Positions 57,996 to 63,249 of a DNA stretch of 63,249 nucleotides are shown piece by piece. The position numbers and the translations under genes were made by a program. The DNA is taken from assembly GCF_900182545.1 (NCBI RefSeq), contig NZ_FXTJ01000019.1:1-63249 (forward strand), in the 5' to 3' direction. The stretch is from Geodermatophilus aquaeductus (GTDB lineage: Bacteria; Actinomycetota; Actinomycetes; Mycobacteriales; Geodermatophilaceae). Each line of letters starts with the position of its first letter. Position 1 is the first letter of the stretch. The notes below the pieces were generated by a model. It was not told the DNA's origin and ran no database searches. It saw only the letters and a list, made by a program, of their open reading frames with translations.

Positions 57996-59891
57996 TCACC
58001 TCCCCGGGGCGTCGGTCCTGCCACGACGGAACCCGCTCCGCCAGGTGCCGTTCTCCGTCATCACCAGGCAGGCGCCGCTGTCACGGCGCGGGCAGCGCGT
58101 CGGGTCCCCGCAGGTGAAGGAGGGCGTCGCGTCCGGGGCCGCCCGCAACGCGGTCAACCGGGCGACGGCGGACCCGAGACTGCTGTCCGTGACGTCGTAC
58201 CGCTCGTGATAGGCCTCCGACGACCGGATGCCGATCGCCGGTCGGTCGAAGTGGTGCACGCGGGTCGCGTCGAGCAGGTTCCGGTCCACCGGTCCGTGCG
58301 GGTGGGAGTCCGAGGACGGCCTGGTGAACCACCGGTGGACGGGCGGGTCGGGCGTCATGTCCCACGGCGACCGGGGGCGGCCCGCGCGCTCCACCCGGCG
58401 CGACAGGTACCAGACGACCACGAGGTGCAGGGACAGCACACCGGCCGCGATGGTCAGTGACAGCAACCAGGGGGAGGTCGACGGCTCGGGCGGCTCGTCG
58501 GGCTGCCGTTCGGTGTAGGCGACGAATCCGGCGGCGACCACGGGCAGGGCGATGCAGACCGCGGCCACCGTGCGGACCCCCACCACGAGCCGGGAGGCGA
58601 TCCCGCTCGACTCCCGGTGGGCCACGAGGGTCGCCGCAGCCGCCGCGGTCGTCAGCAGGAGGACCACCATGTTGTTGCCCTGCTCGGGACCGGGGTGCTC
58701 CTGACGGGCGACGTGCCACGTCGCCGAGGCGAGGACGGCGCACACGGCCAGGCCTGCGATCGCCATCGTCGCCAGCCACCCGGACGACTGGACGCGGAGG
58801 TCGACCTGAGCCCGGCACAACGACCCGTGCGGGACCTCGACCCCGTGCAGGCCCACGGTGAGCGTGTCGTTCTCCTCGTGGTCGGCGGTCAACCGGTGCT
58901 CGGGTTCGTTGGGTCGCCCGGCGAGCAGGGTGGCCCGGCCGATGCGGACCCCGGGCGGTGCGGTGATCTCGACGTGGTAGCTGGCCGCACGCTCGGCCGA
59001 GGGCACCTGGAAGCGGACGCGTGTGGATGCCCAGCCCAGCGCCGCGGCGACCCGGTCCCAGCGGTAGCGGGCGGGTACGCGCTGGTTCGCCCGGTAGGTC
59101 CACACCGGGTCCTGCGCCGTCGGACACCTGAGGTCGGGCCACTGGTAGACCCACCGGATCGGCTCGACGAAGGACACCCGCAGGAGCCTGTGCCTCCCCG
59201 CATCCACCCGGAGGAAGGCGTAGAGCGTGAAGCCGTTGCGCAGCTTCCGGGCCGCGGCGGTGAACACCGCCGACCCGCGGAGCACCTCCAGCGGGCCGTC
59301 ACCGGAGGGGCTGGTCGCCTCGAACCGGTCCCAGCACTCCCGGACCTCGTCCCTGCGGCCGGCGACCAGCGTCTGGATGAACTCGGTGACGACGGCCGCA
59401 TCGCGCGCGTCCACGGCGTTCGGGTGCCGCGTCGTCGTCGCTGCGGCGGCCATCAGGATCGCCTCGTCCAGCTGCTGTGCCAGACGGAGCCCCGACATCC
59501 TGACCGGCTGGTCGTCCTCGGTGCGGATGTGGAAGTCGACCAGCGTCCGCCGGCGCATCAGGGTCAGGGGCACCAGCCAGTACTCGACCCCGCCGTCGTC
59601 CACGAACACCGGGGCGTCCTCGCGGACCCGGAGGTCGATGGTCATCTCCCTGACGACCGTCCGTTCGTCCTGGAAGGCGATCGTCTCGACCCGGCGCAGG
59701 ACCCACTCGCCGAACTGGAGCTGGGCGAGGAGCATCCGGCGGCCCACCTCCGCGCAGAACGCGACGGGAAGCTCGCCGGAGGCCGCCCTGCGGCTCGCCT
59801 GGAGGGCGAGGTCGACGGGACTGGCCCGCCACCGCAGCGGCGCGCGCACAGCGGTACGCACCGTCGTCCGGCCGTCCGGTGGTCCTCCCAT
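57996..59891 (-). CDS. 631-residue protein with four C-terminal membrane spans, unknown function
   Basis: ATG at 59891 behind GGGGAGG. Residues 1-380 are soluble: RRMLLAQLQFGEWVLRRVETIAFQDE, VREMTIDLRV, WLVPLTLMRRRTLVDFHIRTED, and a later Ig-like part (RVRFQVPSAERAASYHVEITAPPGVRIG, GLHGVEVPHGSLCRAQVDLRV). Four hydrophobic helices follow between about 385 and 510 (ATMAIAGLAVCAVLASATW, MVVLLLTTAAAAATLVA, VAAVCIALPVVAAGFVAY, WLLSLTIAAGVLSLHLVVVWYL). A cytosolic tail with a Cys cluster (FTCGDPTRCPRRDSGACLV) ends it. I know no family. It sits between two small paralogues and two SARPs and has a repeat-bearing promoter, so it is probably a member of the same regulated system. Confidence 0.78.
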   Translation of the reverse strand: MGGPPDGRTTVRTAVRAPLRWRASPVDLALQASRRAASGELPVAFCAEVGRRMLLAQLQFGEWVLRRVETIAFQDERTVVREMTIDLRVREDAPVFVDDGGVEYWLVPLTLMRRRTLVDFHIRTEDDQPVRMSGLRLAQQLDEAILMAAAATTTRHPNAVDARDAAVVTEFIQTLVAGRRDEVRECWDRFEATSPSGDGPLEVLRGSAVFTAAARKLRNGFTLYAFLRVDAGRHRLLRVSFVEPIRWVYQWPDLRCPTAQDPVWTYRANQRVPARYRWDRVAAALGWASTRVRFQVPSAERAASYHVEITAPPGVRIGRATLLAGRPNEPEHRLTADHEENDTLTVGLHGVEVPHGSLCRAQVDLRVQSSGWLATMAIAGLAVCAVLASATWHVARQEHPGPEQGNNMVVLLLTTAAAAATLVAHRESSGIASRLVVGVRTVAAVCIALPVVAAGFVAYTERQPDEPPEPSTSPWLLSLTIAAGVLSLHLVVVWYLSRRVERAGRPRSPWDMTPDPPVHRWFTRPSSDSHPHGPVDRNLLDATRVHHFDRPAIGIRSSEAYHERYDVTDSSLGSAVARLTALRAAPDATPSFTCGDPTRCPRRDSGACLVMTENGTWRSGFRRGRTDAPGR

Positions 59892-59949
59892 GGCGTCCTC
59901 CCCGTCGGGCAGGCACGGACCCCGAGCCCTGGTGCCCGGACGACGGCCG

Positions 59950-59981
59950 ACGCTAGGTCGCGGCCGTCACCGGGGCGTCAC
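59950..59981 (-). promoter_or_regulatory. Promoter with 11-bp-spaced repeats for the 631-residue membrane protein
   Basis: Minus strand: GTGAC (59981-59977), six bases, GTGAC (59970-59966), ten bases, TAGCGT (59955-59950), about 60 bases before the ATG at 59891. The -10 is identical to that of the carboxypeptidase promoter. Confidence 0.65.
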
Positions 59982-60033
59982 GGGCGTGGTGGCGCCACGG
60001 ACGGCGACGGTCGGCGGGACCGCGGATGACGGC

Positions 60034-60258
60034 TCACCCGTTCCCGTCGGCCGGGTCCATGGCCCGGCTGGTGAAACCGTCGAGCCAGTCACGGACGGCG
60101 TCGAGCACGCCCGTGACGGACGACGCCACGGCGACCGTCACCTCCTCGGCGGGCCGCCCCACGGTGACGTCGCCCAGGGTCAGGAGCCGTGCCCTGAACT
60201 CCCCGGCGTCCTCGAGCCAGACGCGGATGAGCAGTGCCGCACTCGGGTGGTCGATCAA
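60034..60258 (-). CDS. Small SARP-neighbour protein (copy 2), TTG start
   Basis: 74 residues. The start is a TTG at 60258, decided by a perfect AGGAGAG five bases upstream; no ATG or GTG in frame fits. LIRVWLEDAGEFRARLLTLGD, EEVTVAVASSVTGVLDAVRDWLDGFTSRAMDP resembles the copy at 57464-57676 in size, strand-turn-strand-helix order and the closing xVxDxLDxF. Function unknown. It follows SARP copy 2 in the same direction (294 bases later) and precedes the membrane protein gene. A stable hairpin lies directly upstream of its ribosome binding site, as in copy 1. Confidence 0.62.
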   Translation of the reverse strand: MIDHPSAALLIRVWLEDAGEFRARLLTLGDVTVGRPAEEVTVAVASSVTGVLDAVRDWLDGFTSRAMDPADGNG

Positions 60259-60270
60259 GTCGTCTCTCCT

Positions 60271-60302
60271 GGGGGGTCCCGCCGAGCGTCGCAGGACCCC
60301 CC
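60271..60302 (-). promoter_or_regulatory. Hairpin just upstream of the small-protein start (copy 2)
   Basis: GGGGGGTCC (60271-60279) pairs with GGACCCCCC (60294-60302), a perfect 9-bp stem with a 14-base loop, ending against the AGGAGAG ribosome binding site. A frame ending in TGA overlaps the TTG start here, so translational coupling is another possibility. Confidence 0.45.
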
Positions 60303-60552
60303 GCGGCAGCCGTGCGACGCGGTCGGGGTGCCGGGCCCCATGCTCAGAGCTCCCGCTGCGTGACGCAGTCCCCCGGACGGATGACCCCCGGACGGATCCC
60401 ACTGGCGGCTCCCCGCCCGGGCTGTCACCCGGATCCGAGTGCGAGCGCAGCCGGTCGACGTCATCGGGGCCCCAGGTCCCGGACGCCGCACGCCGGAGCT
60501 GCGGGCGCCGCTCCCACGGGACCGGGGAGCCCGCCGCGCTCGTCACCTGTCG

Positions 60553-61380
60553 TCAGTGCCCGTGCAGCAGCCCGGACGCGGCACGGCCGCCGAGCGGGTC
60601 GTCGCTGCGGGCCAGGTCACCGGTCCTCGGACAGTCCGGGTGACGGGCACCCAGCGTCCGGCGGATCCGCGGGACATGGGCGAGCAGCCGCGTCATCAGC
60701 TCGCTCGGGGGAACGCCGAGCTCGTCCTGGAGCATCGTCCGGAAGCACTCGTAGGCCCGGACGGCCTCGACCACGTTGCCGTCCGCCAGGTGGATGCCGA
60801 CCACCATCCGGTGGGCGCTCTCGCGCAGCGGCTCGGCGCGGACCGCCGAGTGGGCCGCCTGCAGGGCCTCACCGAGGCGGCCGAGGGAGGCCAGTCGAGC
60901 GGCCACCGCCTCGAGGGCCTGCAGGCGGAGCTGCCGCAGTCGCTCACGCTCGAGCAGGACCCACTCGTCGTACCAGCCGGGGAGGAGGTCGCCGAGGAGC
61001 GCGGCATCCGGAACGAGGACGCCCTCGGTCCCCGTGGCGAGGGTGACGGCGCGCTGCGCCCAGTCACCGAGGTCCCGGACGTCCACCCGGACCTCCGGCG
61101 CCAGGCACAGCGCGGTCCCCGACGCATCGACCACGCCGGGTGCCACCTTGTTGAGCCGCCACAGTGCCGACCGCAGGCTCCCGTGCGCGTGGTCCTCGGG
61201 GACATCGGGCCACAGGTGGCCGGCCGTCACCGTGCGGGTGGGCCTACGCGACAGGCACAGGTGTGCCACCAGTCGCTGCACTGCGCGTGGCAACTCGTCG
61301 CCGGTCGGCGGCCGGCGGCCGGGCAGGTCGAGCTCGAAACCGCCGAGCAGCGTGACGCGGGCAGGGGGTGGACGGTCCAC
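60553..61380 (-). CDS. Small SARP-type transcriptional activator (copy 2)
   Basis: 275 residues from the GTG at 61380 (GGAAGGAG upstream). Winged helix RVTLLGGFELDLPGRRP to GSLRSALWRLNKVAPG, then BTAD with LLPGWYDEWVLLERERLRQLRLQALEAVAARLASLG and AHRMVVGIHLADGNVVEAVRAYECFRTMLQDELGVPPSELM. It is very similar along its whole length to the protein at 56278-57054, with a longer polar C-terminus, so the two arose by a local duplication that seems to include the adjacent small gene. Expected to bind 11-bp direct repeats. Confidence 0.88.
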   Translation of the reverse strand: MDRPPPARVTLLGGFELDLPGRRPPTGDELPRAVQRLVAHLCLSRRPTRTVTAGHLWPDVPEDHAHGSLRSALWRLNKVAPGVVDASGTALCLAPEVRVDVRDLGDWAQRAVTLATGTEGVLVPDAALLGDLLPGWYDEWVLLERERLRQLRLQALEAVAARLASLGRLGEALQAAHSAVRAEPLRESAHRMVVGIHLADGNVVEAVRAYECFRTMLQDELGVPPSELMTRLLAHVPRIRRTLGARHPDCPRTGDLARSDDPLGGRAASGLLHGH

Positions 61381-61770
61381 GGGAGGGCTCCTTCCTCCGG
61401 GACGGATGACGGTGACGGGTCGGCGTCGGGCGCCATCGGCGTCGGGCGCGCCACCCGGCTCGTGGGCGACGGCCGGTGGCCGGTCGCGACGACGTCTCGC
61501 TCGACGACGGGGGCGCACTGGTCCCGACCGGGACCTGCAGCGCGGTCGTCGCGCTGCCGCCGGCCCGGGCGCGTGTGCGGGCGGCCACCACCTGAGCTGC
61601 GGCAGCGCCCGCCGCTCGCGTCCGGGTCGACGAGCGGATCAGGTGGTGCGGGTGGACCGTGCCCGACCGACCCGCGTGCGTCCGTCCGCGCTGGTGGGCC
61701 TGACACGGAGCTGCGCGACTTCGACCGACATGACTCCCCCTGACGCACGCACGAGAGGTGCGGGAGGGCA
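61381..61770. other. Long leader region upstream of SARP copy 2
   Basis: A minus-strand -10-like TAGCGT lies at 61776-61771, giving a leader of nearly 400 bases for the SARP gene. Within it, a 30-codon frame (61731-61639, starting MSVEVAQLRVRP) follows AGGGGGAG and may be translated. Nothing else is recognisable. Confidence 0.35.
61639..61731 (-). CDS. Possible 30-residue leader peptide upstream of SARP copy 2
   Basis: ATG at 61731, preceded by AGGGGGAG though at short spacing; the stop is TGA at 61639. The product is Arg/Thr-rich after the first ten residues and resembles nothing known. It is included because it sits right after a probable promoter (TAGCGT at 61776-61771). Confidence 0.25.
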   Translation of the reverse strand: MSVEVAQLRVRPTSADGRTRVGRARSTRTT

Positions 61771-61799
61771 ACGCTAGTCACAGAAGGCCATCGGGACCG

Positions 61800-61815
61800 T
61801 ACGCAGTTGTGCGTA
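61800..61815. promoter_or_regulatory. Palindrome between divergent SARP 2 and LuxR genes
   Basis: TACGCA (61800-61805) and TGCGTA (61810-61815) are a perfect inverted repeat with a four-base centre. LuxR-type dimers bind such short palindromes, so it is a candidate operator for the adjacent LuxR regulator, upstream of the minus-strand TAGCGT box. Confidence 0.45.
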
Positions 61816-61881
61816 TTGAGGAGCGACGTCGGCCCTCGGTGCGCCGGCCACGCGACGGAACTCGACCGTGACGTTAGGCCC

Positions 61882-61909
61882 TTGCCCAACGGCACCGGCG
61901 GAATACGCT
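61882..61909 (+). promoter_or_regulatory. Promoter giving a leaderless LuxR-gene transcript
   Basis: TTGCCC (61882-61887), a 16-base spacer and TACGCT (61904-61909) form a -35/-10 pair. The GTG start of the LuxR gene at 61917 is eight bases after the -10, where transcription should begin, so the mRNA is probably leaderless. Confidence 0.5.
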
Positions 61910-61916
61910 CCGTTGC

Positions 61917-62807
61917 GTGTCGCGCGCCACGACGTGTCACGCCGCCTGGCTGGAACTCGTCGGGGACATCCTGCAGGGCCAGCCCGGGGCACGGGAGTTC
62001 CCGCACGCGCGGGTGGCCGACCTGCTCCGGGAGTCCTTCGACGCGGCCTGCTGCTCCCTGCACGCCGTCGACGCCGCCTGGGTGGACCACGTCGTCTCCG
62101 CCTGGCCCCACGACTACCTGCCAGAGGTGCCGTCGCTCGGGGTGCTCCCCGATGCCACCACCCACCCCCTCATCCGCTGGTACGCCGTGACGGGCAGCTC
62201 CGCAGCGCAGATCCTGGGCCGGGTGCCCCGCGAGGTGGCCCCCCGTGGCATGGCGGCCGAGTGGTCGGCGTTCGCGCGCCACTTCGGGATCAGCCACCAG
62301 CTCTCCCTGCCGCTCCGGACGGGAAACGGGATGGAGGCGTACGTGGTCAGTCGTCCCCACGGCGAGTTCACCGATGCCGATGCCGGCCTGGCCGCCCTGG
62401 TCCTCCCGGCCGTGACGGCGATGGTCCGCCAGCACCGGGTCCTCCACGACGTACCCGGGTGGCGATGCGACCGCGTCCGTGCGGCCGGCCTGACCGAGCG
62501 TGAGTTCGCCGTCCTCACGCTCCTCGGGGAGGGGCTCACCGCTCAGGCGATCGCCCACCGCCTCACGGCCTCCCCGCGGACGGTGCAGAAGCACGTGGAG
62601 CACCTGTACCGCAAGCTCGGCGTGCGGGACCGGCTGACGGCGGTCCAGCGGGCCCGCGACGCCGGCCTACTGGCCCCGTCCCACGGGTCCGGCGGACGAC
62701 GCGGGACCACGGACCCCGCACCGCTGATCCCCCACCCCCGGAGCGGGGACCACCACCTCGCCTCGCAGACGTCCACGAGCAGGATCCGGCGATCCACCGC
62801 GGGATGA
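61917..62807 (+). CDS. LuxR-family transcriptional regulator
   Basis: 296 residues, GTG start, no ribosome binding site but a promoter placed for a leaderless mRNA. The N-terminal 170 residues form a GAF-like sensor (FDAACCSLHAVDAAWVDHVV, HFGISHQLSLPLRTGNGMEAYVVSRPHGEFTDADAGLAALVLP). The C-terminal LuxR helix-turn-helix is LTEREFAVLTLLGEGLTAQAIAHRLTASPRTVQKHVEHLYRKLGV (about 188-232). A Pro/Arg-rich tail follows. It should respond to a small ligand and regulate transcription, possibly of the divergent SARP 2 gene across the TACGCA/TGCGTA palindrome. Confidence 0.88.
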   Translation: MSRATTCHAAWLELVGDILQGQPGAREFPHARVADLLRESFDAACCSLHAVDAAWVDHVVSAWPHDYLPEVPSLGVLPDATTHPLIRWYAVTGSSAAQILGRVPREVAPRGMAAEWSAFARHFGISHQLSLPLRTGNGMEAYVVSRPHGEFTDADAGLAALVLPAVTAMVRQHRVLHDVPGWRCDRVRAAGLTEREFAVLTLLGEGLTAQAIAHRLTASPRTVQKHVEHLYRKLGVRDRLTAVQRARDAGLLAPSHGSGGRRGTTDPAPLIPHPRSGDHHLASQTSTSRIRRSTAG

Positions 62808-63121
62808 CGTCCCGGCGGCAGGCGCTTGTGCGCGGGGAGGGCACCGGGGGCGACGCCGCCGGTCCCGGGCGACGACGGGTGGAGGATCCTCGGCGCCGGC
62901 TTCGCCCTCTGCCCCTCACAGGGATCGACGTGGATGGGCACGCAGCCGTGTGCGCACGTGCCATGTCGTCCTCGGACACCAAGGTGAACCCCACCGTCGC
63001 CAGGTCGGTGGGGTTCTCCTTCTGGCGTCGGCACGTCCGGCGGTCGCCCGTGGCCTCGACGTCCCGTGACGGCGGACAGCGCGCGCACCCGGCCCCGCTC
63101 GGAGGGGCCAGCATCGGCCTC
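62808..63121. other. Gap after the LuxR gene with a terminator
   Basis: No gene is supported. The only clear element is the hairpin at 62986-63016. Confidence 0.5.
62986..63016 (+). terminator. Perfect 11-bp hairpin with T-rich tail
   Basis: GAACCCCACCG (62986-62996) pairs with CGGTGGGGTTC (63006-63016) over nine bases and is followed by TCCTTCT, the most canonical intrinsic terminator in the window, about 180 bases after the LuxR stop. Confidence 0.65.
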
Positions 63122-63249
63122 ATGACACTCCCCCGCCGCGCTCTCGCGAGGGCGCAGCCGGCGGCGGTCGCGCTCGCGGGCTGCGGCGTCCTCGCGCTCG
63201 GCTGCGCGGCGGCGGTGGCGGGCTACGGTGAGCTCCACCCGGGCTCGCT
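63122..63249 (+). CDS. N-terminal part of an exported protein (cut by window edge)
   Basis: An open frame from the ATG at 63122 runs off the window. The 42 visible residues have a basic start (TLPRRALARAQ), a hydrophobic stretch (PAAVALAGCGVLALGCAAAVAGYG) and then polar sequence: a signal peptide or membrane anchor. LALGCAA could be a lipobox with Cys near residue 32. GGAGGGG lies 14 bases upstream, somewhat far. The product cannot be named. Confidence 0.4.
   Translation, partial: MTLPRRALARAQPAAVALAGCGVLALGCAAAVAGYGELHPGS

Noticed and set aside
1..63249. CRISPR arrays, tRNA or rRNA genes, riboswitches
   Set aside because: I looked through the intergenic regions and saw no regularly spaced identical repeats, no cloverleaf-like sequence with CCA-type ends and no conserved riboswitch core.

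Overview
The window comes from a very GC-rich actinobacterium. Codon use is strongly GC3-biased, GTG starts are frequent, Shine-Dalgarno sites are strong, and there are SARP/BTAD regulators and a GlfT2-type galactofuranosyltransferase. Geodermatophilaceae or a near relative is my guess; no marker gene here proves it. I saw no rRNA, tRNA or CRISPR array.

Left part (1-11 kb): two abutting transposase remnants, then a peptidase island. It holds an S8 subtilisin, an M14 carboxypeptidase, an M28 aminopeptidase, an M43-like metalloprotease and a second HExxHxxGxxH protease. None has an evident signal peptide. The S8 gene is followed two genes later, and the M14 gene immediately, by a small gene for a free-standing copy of that protease's own N-terminal propeptide. 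11-26 kb: a repeat-containing membrane protein, then a tightly coupled four-gene operon: a ThDP enzyme, a catalase-like/haem-peroxidase (cyclooxygenase-like) fusion, a nitroreductase-fold protein and a patatin. This reads as a possible oxylipin or fatty-acid oxidation pathway. After it come decayed IS630 DNA, a holin-like gene, a secreted-type beta protein without signal, a histidine phosphatase, a DUF3616 protein and a frameshifted uracil-DNA glycosylase. 26-38 kb: GlfT2, a patatin plus GMC oxidoreductase pair, a membrane metallophosphatase, a PIG-L deacetylase and an FG-GAP/DMFase-like protein.

Right part (38-63 kb): polytopic envelope proteins, a GT2 glycosyltransferase and a three-gene sugar operon (N-acetyltransferase, DegT aminotransferase, Gfo/Idh oxidoreductase) of the diacetamido-uronic acid type. 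Next come an ECF-type sigma factor, a very large MalT-like/SARP hybrid regulator, and a coupled operon of a P450, two dimeric alpha-beta-barrel proteins and a DyP peroxidase. The end holds two small SARPs, two small paralogous proteins, a 631-residue membrane protein and a LuxR regulator.

A theme ties much of the window together. Nine promoters (3 kb, 4.8 kb, 8.2 kb, 11.7 kb, 22.7 kb, 25.6 kb, 32.3 kb, 46.0 kb and 60.0 kb; the 32.3 kb site is a divergent pair, so ten units) carry direct repeats of GTGAC/TTGAC/GTGAT at exactly 11-bp period, followed 10-11 bp later by a -10-like hexamer. That geometry is the hallmark of SARP binding sites, and SARP-type regulators are encoded here. I infer a local SARP regulon covering the peptidases, lipid enzymes, metallophosphatase and sugar operon.
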